Source: Muribaculaceae bacterium
Lineage (GTDB): Bacteria > Bacteroidota > Bacteroidia > Bacteroidales > Muribaculaceae
Direction of reading: 5' to 3'
Assembly: GCA_022511505.1 (NCBI GenBank)
Contig: JAFLTK010000180.1
Location: forward strand, 1 to 6,185
DNA: 6,185 bases
Shown here: one piece after another, positions 1-6,185 of the stretch
How positions within the stretch are numbered: position 1 is the first letter of the stretch
Layout: each line of letters opens with the position of its first letter
Notes under the pieces: model-generated
Told to the model about the DNA's origin: nothing
Database searches by the model: none
The model's input: only the letters and a program-made list of their open reading frames with translations
Translations under genes and position numbers: made by a program

Positions 1-2
1 AA

Positions 3-28
3 TTTAAGTCTCGCAAGCTCGACTTAAA
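3..28. repeat. 8-bp perfect inverted repeat at the left edge
   Basis: TTTAAGTC at 3-10 is the exact reverse complement of GACTTAAA at 21-28, with a 10-nt spacer. As RNA it would be an 8-bp, mostly A-U stem. It could be the end signal of a gene lying left of the window or a protein-binding site. There is no run of T directly after it, only the AGTTT repeats, so a classical intrinsic terminator is not supported. Confidence 0.5.
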
Positions 29-55
29 GTTTGGAGTTTAAAGTTTAGAGTTTAT
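28..55. repeat. 7-bp tandem repeat, four copies of AGTTTNN
   Basis: Four back-to-back heptads start at 28, 35, 42 and 49: AGTTTGG, AGTTTAA, AGTTTAG and AGTTTAT. The first five bases are invariant and the last two vary. The array lies about 75 to 100 nt upstream of the ilvA start. The 9-mer spanning 35-43 (AGTTTAAAG) recurs just after ilvA at 1349-1357. Function is unknown; it may be a simple-sequence repeat or a phased AT-rich regulatory tract. Confidence 0.75.
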
Positions 56-82
56 TGTTGTGTCAACATGACTTTTAAACTT
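41..82. repeat. Nested inverted repeats in the ilvA leader
   Basis: AAGTTTA at 41-47, within the heptad array, is the exact reverse complement of TAAACTT at 76-82. Inside it, TGTTG at 56-60 and CAACA at 64-68 form a second inverted repeat around a 3-nt spacer. Together they could fold as a two-part hairpin in RNA or act as an operator. Both stems are short and AT-rich, so a role is only possible, not shown. Confidence 0.35.
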
Positions 83-83
83 A

Positions 84-93
84 TAAACCTTTG
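84..93 (+). promoter_or_regulatory. Weak candidate -7 promoter element for ilvA
   Basis: AACCTTTG at 86-93 matches seven of the eight positions of the Bacteroidota primary-sigma -7 consensus TAnnTTTG. A transcript starting a few bases downstream would have a leader of about 30 nt. The expected -33 TTTG is not well placed: the nearest candidate is TTGTG at 58-62, about 24 nt upstream, longer than the usual spacing. This is the best candidate in the leader but not a firm call. Confidence 0.2.
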
Positions 94-117
94 AATATTT
101 AGGAAGTTGAATATTTA
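91..117. repeat. 11-bp direct repeat TTGAATATTTA just before ilvA
   Basis: TTGAATATTTA occurs at 91-101 and again, without a mismatch, at 107-117, separated by GGAAG (16-bp period). The second copy ends 13 nt before the GTG start codon. The position, between the candidate promoter and the start, would suit a regulator that binds as a side-by-side dimer. It could equally be a small local duplication. No regulator can be named from the sequence. Confidence 0.6.
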
Positions 118-130
118 ATAGAACAGAATA

Positions 131-1336
131 GTGGCACATCAACTCGAAATAAGCGATATTTATGACGCAGCGCGGGTGTTGAAGGATGTCGTTCGCCATC
201 CGCGGCTGATTAGTGTCAGCAAACTGAATCCCGAGGCCGAGATATATCTGAAGCCCGAAAATCTACAATACACAGGGTCCTTTAAACTAAGAGGCGCCTA
301 TTATAAAATTTCGTGTCTGACCGACGAAGAGAAATCTCGCGGCGTTATCGCATGCTCGGCCGGCAATCATGCTCAGGGGGTAGCGTTTGGCGCGACTTCC
401 AACGGCATCAAGTCGCTGATATGCCTCCCGGCCGGAGCGCCTATTTCCAAGGTTGAGGCAACCAAAGCGCTCGGCGCCGAGGTGTGCCTCGTGCCGGGTG
501 TCTATGACGACGCCTATCAGCGAGCCATCGAGTTGCAACACGAGCACGGTTACACGATGATACACCCCTTTGATGACTTGCGCGTCATCGCCGGTCAGGG
601 CACAATCGCGCTCGAAATCATCGAGGAGATGCCTGATGTTGAGGCTGTTATCGTCCCAATAGGTGGGGGAGGACTGATTGCCGGCATGGCGTTTGCGCTG
701 AAGCAATTGAATCCCGCCATCAAGGTTTATGGCGTTCAAGCCTCGGGAGCGCCGTCGATGGTCGAGTCGCTCCACGAGGGTACGCGCGTCCATCTCGACG
801 CCGTCTCAACTATTGCCGACGGTATCGCCGTCAAGGAGCCGGGCGTCAACACCTTTGAGCTTTGTCGACAATATGTCGACGAGATTGTGACTGTCAGCGA
901 CGACGAGATTGCCGCCGCAATCTTGGCACTCATCGAGCAGCAGAAACTCGTGGCCGAGGGTGCCGGTGCCGTGGCCGTTGCCGCCGCTATGTTTAACAAG
1001 GTGCCTATCAAGGGGAAAAAGACCGTTTGCCTCGTCTCGGGCGGCAATATCGATGTCACTTCGCTCAATCGCGTCATCACTCGCGGCCTTGTCAAGAGCG
1101 GACGCAACACGTCGCTTTCCATCGACCTCAGCGACCGCCCCGGCCAGCTCGCCAACGTCTGCTCAATCATCGGCAAATCGGGCGCCAACATCATCTCGGT
1201 TGTCCACCAGCGCAACGTCTCTCAGTTGCCCATCAACTCGTGTGTCCTCAGAATCGAACTCGAAACGCGCAACCTTGAGCACATCGCTGAGCTTAAAGAA
1301 CGCCTCGCCGACGCCGGCTATATAATTGTTAACTAA
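131..1336 (+). CDS. ilvA: Threonine ammonia-lyase (threonine dehydratase), PLP-dependent, with one ACT domain
   Basis: This cytoplasmic enzyme deaminates L-threonine to 2-oxobutanoate and ammonia, the entry step to isoleucine; the same family also degrades threonine. The fold-type II PLP domain covers about residues 10-315. SFKLRGA at 50-56 supplies the Schiff-base lysine (Lys52), SAGNHAQG at 76-83 is the substrate/cofactor loop, GGGGL at 178-182 is the phosphate-binding loop, and SGGN at 303-306 lies near the PLP ring. Residues 328-401 form one ACT domain (IDLSDRPGQLANV), the usual allosteric site. The 401-aa length fits the medium, single-ACT form and not the 514-aa E. coli IlvA with two ACT-like modules. 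The GTG start is forced: TAG at 119-121 closes the frame and only AAC, AGA and ATA lie between. No Shine-Dalgarno sequence is seen. Whether it is inhibited by isoleucine or is catabolic cannot be told here. Confidence 0.95.
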   Translation: MAHQLEISDIYDAARVLKDVVRHPRLISVSKLNPEAEIYLKPENLQYTGSFKLRGAYYKISCLTDEEKSRGVIACSAGNHAQGVAFGATSNGIKSLICLPAGAPISKVEATKALGAEVCLVPGVYDDAYQRAIELQHEHGYTMIHPFDDLRVIAGQGTIALEIIEEMPDVEAVIVPIGGGGLIAGMAFALKQLNPAIKVYGVQASGAPSMVESLHEGTRVHLDAVSTIADGIAVKEPGVNTFELCRQYVDEIVTVSDDEIAAAILALIEQQKLVAEGAGAVAVAAAMFNKVPIKGKKTVCLVSGGNIDVTSLNRVITRGLVKSGRNTSLSIDLSDRPGQLANVCSIIGKSGANIISVVHQRNVSQLPINSCVLRIELETRNLEHIAELKERLADAGYIIVN

Positions 1337-1421
1337 AGTTGAGGTTATAGTTTAAAGCATAGATTGAACTTACGATATCTCGAAGCGCTTTCAAAGAAAT
1401 AAGTAAACAAATCATTATCAG

Positions 1422-2867
1422 ATGAGAATAAGAAGAATATTGATATCGGCAGTTGTCGCACTCGCGACGGCGCTTGTCGCGCCCACCGCTTTTGCCGCAC
1501 CTGCCGACAGCACCGCCGTGCTTACACTCGACCAGTGTATCGAGATTGCACTCGGCACCAACCCCACCATCAAGGTGGCCGACATGGAAATCACGCGCCT
1601 CGACCTGTCGCGCAAGGAGACGATAGGACAATTGCTGCCCAACATCAGTTTTGCCGGCGTCTACAGCCGCATGATTGAAAAGCAGGTTGCCTACATGAAC
1701 ATGGACAATTTCCCCGGCCTTGGCGGTGCAACCGGTGGCGACGAGACCGACCCCGATGCCGGAACGCGCGCCTCGTCGTCAAAGGGCGGCGGCAACAGCC
1801 AGGGTATCAAGATGGGTCTCGACAACAGTTATCAAGTTGGTTTCCAGGCGTCTCTGCCAATCATTGCTCCCCAATTGTGGAAAGCCATCGACCTCAGTGA
1901 CACCCAGATTCTGCAAAGCATCGAGACTGCACGCGCCTCGCGCCGCTCGCTTGTCACCCAGATCAAAACAGCCTATTACACGCTGATGCTCGCGCGCGAC
2001 TCTCGCGAGGTCGTCATGCAAAACCTTGACATGGCGCGCTTTACTGCCGGAATATATCAGAAACAGTTTGAAGTTGGAACGGCTTCGCGCTACGACGTGC
2101 TCCGCGCTAATGTCGCCGTGTCAAACATCGAGCCCGAACTGACCCGCGCCGAGATTGCCATCAAGCAGGCGCGCTTGCAGTTGCTCCTGCTGATGGGTAT
2201 CGGCGAATACATTGATTTTGAACCCGTTGGAACGCTTGCCGATATAGATATCGACCGAGTCAAGGCATCCCTTGACCCCACGTTTGACATCTCGGCCAAC
2301 TCTGATTTGCGCCAACTCGAACTAAGCACCCGCCTGCTCCAAAACACACTGAAAGTGCAGCAAATGGCATGGTACCCGACGCTTGCTCTCAGCGCGTCCT
2401 ACAACTGGACGTCGTCGAGCAATGGCAACCCCTTGCGCAACTTCCGCTGGACTCCTTATTCGGTCATCGGCCTCTCGCTTAATATTCCCATTTTTGAGGG
2501 TGGACAGCGCTATAACCGCATCAAACAGGCCCAAATTCAGGTCAACGAAATGAAGTGGCAGCGCGACAATCTGGTTAACTCCATCAATACCCAGGTCAAC
2601 GTTGCATACGATAATATTGACCTGAATCTCAAGCAGATAGCCTCTTGCAACGAGACCGTGACACAAGCCTCAATGGCCCACGAAATCGTGTCCCAAAGTT
2701 TTGCAATCGGCGCCGCATCCTACCTCGATTTGCGCGATGCCGAGTTATCGCTGACAACCGCCCGCCTCTCGCGTGTCCAGGCCATCTATGACTACATCAT
2801 CGCCACCGTCAACCTCGAGCAGTTACTCGGAACGTTTGACGTCGAGCCTTATATGCCGCGTAATTAA
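1422..2867 (+). CDS. TolC-family outer-membrane efflux protein
   Basis: This is the trimeric outer-membrane channel of a tripartite efflux pump, giving export through the outer membrane and across the periplasm. Residues 1-25 are a Sec signal peptide: basic MRIRR start, hydrophobic core and AFA-A cleavage site near 25/26. The mature 456 residues show the two-fold internal repeat of the family. LLPNISFAGVYSR (71-83) pairs with WYPTLALSASYNW (317-329) as membrane beta-strands, and FEVGTASRYDVLRA (216-229) pairs with FAIGAASYLDLRDA (427-440) in the helical barrel. The long helices between are rich in Gln, Ala and Leu. Residues about 97-125 are a Gly/Asp/Ser-rich segment, probably an extracellular loop. 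ATG 1422 is the first start after the in-frame TAA at 1404-1406. It heads the probable efflux operon, with the adaptor 34 nt downstream. Confidence 0.93.
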   Translation: MRIRRILISAVVALATALVAPTAFAAPADSTAVLTLDQCIEIALGTNPTIKVADMEITRLDLSRKETIGQLLPNISFAGVYSRMIEKQVAYMNMDNFPGLGGATGGDETDPDAGTRASSSKGGGNSQGIKMGLDNSYQVGFQASLPIIAPQLWKAIDLSDTQILQSIETARASRRSLVTQIKTAYYTLMLARDSREVVMQNLDMARFTAGIYQKQFEVGTASRYDVLRANVAVSNIEPELTRAEIAIKQARLQLLLLMGIGEYIDFEPVGTLADIDIDRVKASLDPTFDISANSDLRQLELSTRLLQNTLKVQQMAWYPTLALSASYNWTSSSNGNPLRNFRWTPYSVIGLSLNIPIFEGGQRYNRIKQAQIQVNEMKWQRDNLVNSINTQVNVAYDNIDLNLKQIASCNETVTQASMAHEIVSQSFAIGAASYLDLRDAELSLTTARLSRVQAIYDYIIATVNLEQLLGTFDVEPYMPRN

Positions 2868-2875
2868 TCGATTAA
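2864..2875. repeat. 12-bp perfect palindrome over the tolC-like stop codon
   Basis: TTAATCGATTAA at 2864-2875 is its own reverse complement and includes the TAA stop at 2865-2867. It sits in the 34-nt gap before the adaptor start. With no spacer it cannot form a good RNA hairpin, and no T-run follows, so it is not a terminator. A protein-binding site or chance are both possible. Confidence 0.4.
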
Positions 2876-2901
2876 CACCAATCTATATATCATCCATTCC
2901 A

Positions 2902-3939
2902 ATGCAACACAAACATCTCCCCCTGATAGCGCTGACAGCCGCTTTGCTGTCACTTTCATCGTGTGGTTCGAGCGACAAAGCAGCGTCGGGCGCCGACTCC
3001 ACCGCCGTTGAGGAGGCTCCGATTGTCGACATCGAGCAAGTCCACTCGCGCATGGTGCCCCAGATTGGCGACTACACCGCTACTATCGAGGCATTTAAGA
3101 CCAACAACATTACCTCATCTACCCCCAACCGCATCAAAAACATCCTCGTTGACGTCGGCGCCCATGTTGCCGCCGGCCAGAAAGTGGTTGTGCTCGACGA
3201 TGTAAACATAGAGCAGTTGAAAGTGCGACTCGAAAACACTCGCCGCGAGTATCAGCGCGCCCTTAAGTTGCTTGAAATTGGCGGTGGCACTCAGCAGGCT
3301 GTCGACCAGGTGAAAACCGAACTCGACGCCGCCCAGCGCCAGTATGACAACGTGCTCGAAAACACCATCTTAACTTCACCCATCTCGGGTGTCGTCACGG
3401 CTCGCAACTATGACCCGGGCGACATGACCGGCGCGCTCCCCATTCTGACTATCGAGCAAACCAATCCGGTCAAGGTTGTGCTTGGCATCTCAGAAAGCGA
3501 GTTTTCAAAGGTTAAAATGGGCATGAAAGCCGATGTCACCCTCGACACCTATCCCGACGAGCATTTTACAGGCACCGTCCACCTCATTCATCCCACCATC
3601 GACCCCGCCACCCGCTCGTTTACCGTCGAGGTCACCATTGCCAACCCCAACAACCGCATCGTTCCCGGAATGTTTGCCCGCGTCGAGTTCAATTTTGGCG
3701 AGGCCGACCACGTCGTTGTGCCCGACCGTGCCGTTGTCAAGCAGACCGGCTCGGCCAACCGCTATGTTTATGTCTATGACCCGGCAACCAAAACGGTTAG
3801 TTTCAACCGCGTTGTCCTCGGTCAGCGAGTCGACAACTCATACGAGGTTCTCGAAGGCGTTGACGACGGCAACCTTGTTGTCATCACCGGTCAAACCCGC
3901 CTCGCCAACGGCATCAAGGTCGACGCCCGCCAAAAGTAA
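2902..3939 (+). CDS. RND efflux periplasmic adaptor (membrane fusion protein), lipoprotein
   Basis: The adaptor bridges the inner-membrane pump and the TolC-type channel. The first 20 residues are a lipoprotein signal ending in LSSC, so Cys21 would be lipidated and anchor the protein. The chain then shows the standard layout: first lipoyl half about 71-100 (VDVGAHVAAGQKVVVLDD), alpha-helical hairpin about 101-155, second lipoyl half about 156-185 (SPISGVVTARNYDPGDM), beta-barrel about 188-265 with the family motif IDPATRSFTVEV (233-244) and VPGMFARV (254-261), and membrane-proximal domain about 266-343. The 345-aa length is typical. The frame is open upstream to a GTG at 2773 inside the tolC-like gene, but only ATG 2902 puts the lipobox at the right distance, so it is chosen. 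The hairpin is fairly short, as expected for an adaptor that meets the channel tip to tip. Confidence 0.93.
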   Translation: MQHKHLPLIALTAALLSLSSCGSSDKAASGADSTAVEEAPIVDIEQVHSRMVPQIGDYTATIEAFKTNNITSSTPNRIKNILVDVGAHVAAGQKVVVLDDVNIEQLKVRLENTRREYQRALKLLEIGGGTQQAVDQVKTELDAAQRQYDNVLENTILTSPISGVVTARNYDPGDMTGALPILTIEQTNPVKVVLGISESEFSKVKMGMKADVTLDTYPDEHFTGTVHLIHPTIDPATRSFTVEVTIANPNNRIVPGMFARVEFNFGEADHVVVPDRAVVKQTGSANRYVYVYDPATKTVSFNRVVLGQRVDNSYEVLEGVDDGNLVVITGQTRLANGIKVDARQK

Positions 3940-3943
3940 CAAC

Positions 3944-3976
3944 TGTTGTTGATGTTGTTGATGTTGTTATTGATGT
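3944..3976. repeat. C-free GTT/GAT repeat after the adaptor gene
   Basis: GTTGTTGAT occurs twice in tandem (3945-3953 and 3954-3962), followed by a third, lengthened unit, GTTGTTATTGAT (3963-3974). The 33 nt from 3944 to 3976 contain no C at all. The tract begins five bases after the adaptor stop codon, and AACAAC/GTTGTT (3938-3943/3945-3950) also makes a small inverted repeat across the stop codon. Slippage during replication could have built it. Confidence 0.75.
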
Positions 3977-4044
3977 CAACTAAAAACACCAAAAAAACAC
4001 CCAAAACAGCAACAACAATAACAACAATAAAAACACCAACAACA
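3953..4044 (+). promoter_or_regulatory. Candidate long stem in the adaptor-pump gap
   Basis: TGTTGTTATTG at 3962-3972 is the exact reverse complement of CAATAACAACA at 4016-4026 (11 bp). Outside it, TGTTGTTG at 3953-3960 pairs with CAACAACA at 4037-4044 (8 bp), in nested order. TGT (3974-3976) can add three inner pairs with ACA (4012-4014) after one mismatch. The loop is about 35 nt of A/C. If formed in mRNA it would end 38 nt before the pump start and could tune pump expression relative to the adaptor, or slow RNA decay. No T-run follows it, so a simple terminator is unlikely. Function is inference. Confidence 0.4.
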
Positions 4045-4082
4045 CAAAAACCTAAACCTTAACTCCCCGAAACAATCACCCA
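3977..4082 (+). other. A/C-rich, nearly G-free leader of the RND pump gene
   Basis: These 106 nt contain two G (4009, 4069) and eight T; all other bases are A or C. There is no Shine-Dalgarno sequence and no credible promoter. TAA at 4053-4055 closes the pump's frame, so the region is not coding in that frame. A G-poor, A-rich leader stays unstructured, which suits Bacteroidota initiation without Shine-Dalgarno pairing, unless the upstream GTT repeat pairs with it. Confidence 0.6.
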
Positions 4083-6185
4083 ATGAGTTTATATTCAAGT
4101 GCTGTCAAGCGCCCGGTAATGACCGCCCTCTGCTTTGTGGCGGTCGCCATCCTCGGCCTCTTCTCGTTGAGCACACTTCCCATCGACCTTTATCCCGACG
4201 TCGAGACCAACACCATCATGGTCATGACAAGTTATGCGGGAGCGTCGGCCCAAGATATTGAGCAAAACGTTACCCGCCCGCTCGAGAACGCGCTCAATGC
4301 CGTCAGTGACCTCAAGCACATCTCGTCAAAGTCGCGCGAAAACATCTCGGTCATCACCCTCGAGTTTGAATATGGCGAGGATATCGACGTGTTGACCAAC
4401 GATGTGCGCGATAAACTCGACATGGTCAAAAGTATGCTCCCCGACAATGCCGAGAACCCCATCATCTTCAAGTTCTCAAGCGACATGATTCCCATCCTGT
4501 TGCTCTCTGTTCAGGCCGACGAGTCGATGCCGGGCCTCTACAAAATTCTCGACGACGCGATTGCCAACCCTCTGGCGCGCATCTCGGGCGTCGGCTCGGT
4601 GTCAATCTCGGGTGCGCCCAAGCGCGAAATCCACGTCTATGTCGACCCGCAGAAGCTCGAAGCCTACGGGCTCTCGGTCGAGACAATCTCGGGTCTTATC
4701 GCTGCCGAGAACCTCAACATCCCCGGCGGCTCGTTTGACGTAGGTTCCGACACCTACGCCCTGCGCGTGCAAGGCGAGTTTACCGCCTCAGAGCAGATGG
4801 GCAGCATCGTCGTCGGCTCCTACAACGGCAGCAATGTCTACTTGCGCGACGTCGCCACCATCGACGACTCGCTCGAAGAACGCGCCCAGGAGACCTACAA
4901 CGACGGCAAGCGAGGTGCCATGATTGTCATCCAGAAGCAATCGGGCGCCAACTCGGTCGAGATTTCCAACAAGGTGCTAAAAATGCTCCCCTCGCTTGAA
5001 AAACGACTCCCCTCCGACGTCAAGATAGGTATCATTGCCGATACATCCGACAATATCCGTAACACCATCAACTCGCTCGTAGAGACCGTCCTCTACGCGT
5101 TGCTGTTTGTGGTCATCGTGGTGTTCACATTCCTTGGCCGCTGGCGCGCGACGATGATTATCGTCATCACTATTCCCATCTCGCTCATCGCCTCGTTTAT
5201 CTATCTGGCGATTACCGGCAATTCGCTCAACATCGTGTCGCTCTCGGCGCTATCGATTTCAATCGGTATGGTGGTCGACGACGCCATTGTGGTGCTTGAG
5301 AATGTCACTACCCACATAGAGCGCGGCGCCGACCCCAAGCAGGCTGCCGTCCACGGCACCAACGAGGTTGCTATCTCGGTTATCGCCTCGACGCTGACTC
5401 TTATCGCGGTGTTCTTCCCGCTGACGCTCGTGACCGGTATGACCGGCGTGTTGTTCCGTCAGCTTGGATGGATGGTGACAATTATGATGATTATCTCGAC
5501 CATCTGCGCGCTGTCGCTGACCCCGATGCTCTGCTCACAGTTGCTTCGCCTCAACAATCGCCACGGCAAACTTTACACCATCTTCTTCACTCCCATCAAC
5601 CGCGCCCTCGACGCCTTTGACCGCGGTTACGGTCGTCTGCTCGGCTATGTTGTCACCCACAAGTTGCTGACCGTTGTCATCTGTCTCGCCATCTTCTTCG
5701 GCTCGCTGTTCCTGATGCGCTCGGTTGGTACCGAGTTCTTCCCGACGGCCGACGACGGCCGCCTGCGCGTTTCGCTCGAACTTCCCATCGGCACCCGCGT
5801 TGAAATATCGCGTGAAGTCACCCAGCGCCTCGCCGCCGAGTGGCGCGAGAAGTACCCCGAGATAAAGGTGCTCAACTTTACCACCGGACAGGCGTCGAGC
5901 GACAATACTTTCGCCTCGCTGAGCGACAATGGTAGCCACATTGTGTCGATGAACGTGCGCCTTACTGACCCCGGCGACCGCGACCGCGGTATCGTCGAGA
6001 TTGCCAACCTGATGCGTCAGGACCTCAAGCGCTATCCCGAGTTCAAGAAGGCGCAGGTCAACGTTGGCGGTATGGGCGCAGGCATGGGCGGACAGTCGAC
6101 CGTCGACTTTGAAATCTATGGTTATGACTTCAACGTCACCGACTCGGTTGCCCGCCAACTCGCCGACTCGCTGCGCAACATCCCC
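4083..6185 (+). CDS. RND efflux pump, HAE-1/AcrB type, inner-membrane permease (3' end cut by window edge)
   Basis: This proton-driven trimeric pump takes substrates from the periplasm or inner membrane and passes them to the adaptor and channel. The 701 codons present are open to the last base; family members have about 1,020-1,060 residues, so roughly a third is missing. Visible in order: TM1 about 12-31 (after SSAVKRPVMT), first porter/docking region about 32-332, TM2 about 333-352, TM3 356-377, TM4 383-405 with GMVVDDAIVVLEN, TM5 429-452, TM6 462-483, TM7 525-546, then the start of the second porter region. Asp399-Asp400 correspond to AcrB Asp407-Asp408, the proton relay, which points to HAE-1 and away from heavy-metal CusA-type pumps. 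The partner lysine of TM10 lies beyond the edge. ATG 4083 is the first start after TAA at 4053-4055. Substrate is unknown: drugs, bile salts, detergents or lipids are all possible. Confidence 0.95.
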   Translation, partial: MSLYSSAVKRPVMTALCFVAVAILGLFSLSTLPIDLYPDVETNTIMVMTSYAGASAQDIEQNVTRPLENALNAVSDLKHISSKSRENISVITLEFEYGEDIDVLTNDVRDKLDMVKSMLPDNAENPIIFKFSSDMIPILLLSVQADESMPGLYKILDDAIANPLARISGVGSVSISGAPKREIHVYVDPQKLEAYGLSVETISGLIAAENLNIPGGSFDVGSDTYALRVQGEFTASEQMGSIVVGSYNGSNVYLRDVATIDDSLEERAQETYNDGKRGAMIVIQKQSGANSVEISNKVLKMLPSLEKRLPSDVKIGIIADTSDNIRNTINSLVETVLYALLFVVIVVFTFLGRWRATMIIVITIPISLIASFIYLAITGNSLNIVSLSALSISIGMVVDDAIVVLENVTTHIERGADPKQAAVHGTNEVAISVIASTLTLIAVFFPLTLVTGMTGVLFRQLGWMVTIMMIISTICALSLTPMLCSQLLRLNNRHGKLYTIFFTPINRALDAFDRGYGRLLGYVVTHKLLTVVICLAIFFGSLFLMRSVGTEFFPTADDGRLRVSLELPIGTRVEISREVTQRLAAEWREKYPEIKVLNFTTGQASSDNTFASLSDNGSHIVSMNVRLTDPGDRDRGIVEIANLMRQDLKRYPEFKKAQVNVGGMGAGMGGQSTVDFEIYGYDFNVTDSVARQLADSLRNIP

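Noticed and set aside
68..94. Eight-codon mini-ORF (MTFKLINL) in the ilvA leader, considered as an attenuator leader peptide
   Set aside because: It has one Thr, one Ile and two Leu codons only, with no run of regulatory codons and no terminator-antiterminator pair with a T-tract after it.
864..880. Two GTCGAC words close together inside ilvA
   Set aside because: They arise from ordinary codons for a Cys-Arg-Gln-Tyr-Val-Asp stretch in a genome rich in TCG and GAC.
1329..1355. Imperfect stem TTAACTA / TAGTTTAA at the end of ilvA, considered as a terminator
   Set aside because: It needs a bulge, is entirely A/T apart from one pair, overlaps the stop codon and is not followed by a T-run.
1383..1390. 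Palindrome AAGCGCTT upstream of the TolC-type gene
   Set aside because: An 8-bp palindrome is expected by chance at this scale, and no -7/-33 promoter elements stand around it.
2773..2901. 43-residue upstream extension of the adaptor frame from GTG 2773
   Set aside because: It would overlap the TolC-type gene by 95 nt and bury the lipoprotein signal, whose lipobox fits only a start at 2902.
5535..6158. Long open frame of 207 codons on the minus strand, with further ones at 5645-6007 and 287-793
   Set aside because: They lie antisense inside clearly real genes (the RND pump and ilvA), match no family I recognise, and arise from the strong third-position GC bias.
1..6185. Search for tRNA, rRNA, CRISPR arrays, insertion sequences, attachment sites or a phage-defence system
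   Set aside because: No cloverleaf, spaced repeat array, transposase or integrase is seen, and all four genes belong to well-known families.

Overview
This window reads as chromosomal DNA from a member of the Bacteroidota, most likely the Bacteroidales. The reasons are moderately GC-rich coding sequence separated by very AT-rich gaps, A-rich leaders with no Shine-Dalgarno sequence in front of any of the four genes, and the overall look of the proteins. The family-level assignment is inference, because no rRNA or other marker gene is present.

All four genes lie on the plus strand. A 130-nt AT-rich, repeat-laden leader precedes a biosynthetic or catabolic threonine ammonia-lyase (ilvA; GTG start, 401 aa, one C-terminal ACT domain). 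After an 85-nt gap comes a tripartite efflux cassette in the order outer-membrane channel, periplasmic adaptor, inner-membrane pump. It consists of a TolC-family protein (481 aa, signal peptide), a lipoprotein adaptor (345 aa) starting 34 nt further on, and an RND pump of the HAE-1/AcrB type. The pump starts 143 nt after the adaptor and runs off the right edge after 701 codons, roughly two thirds of the usual length.

The three efflux proteins would form one proton-driven conduit from the inner membrane and periplasm to the outside. The pump carries the Asp-Asp pair in TM4 used for proton relay, the adaptor is lipid-anchored, and the TolC protein supplies the outer-membrane exit. No regulator is present in the window, so the substrate cannot be told. 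ilvA has no evident functional link to the pump and may simply be a neighbour.

The genes are ordinary members of known families, and I see no new multi-gene system. The most unusual DNA is non-coding. The adaptor-pump gap switches abruptly from a C-free GTT/GAT repeat to a nearly G-free A/C tract, and the two parts can pair as a nested stem. The ilvA leader holds four perfect 7-bp tandem repeats, an 11-bp direct repeat and several inverted repeats.
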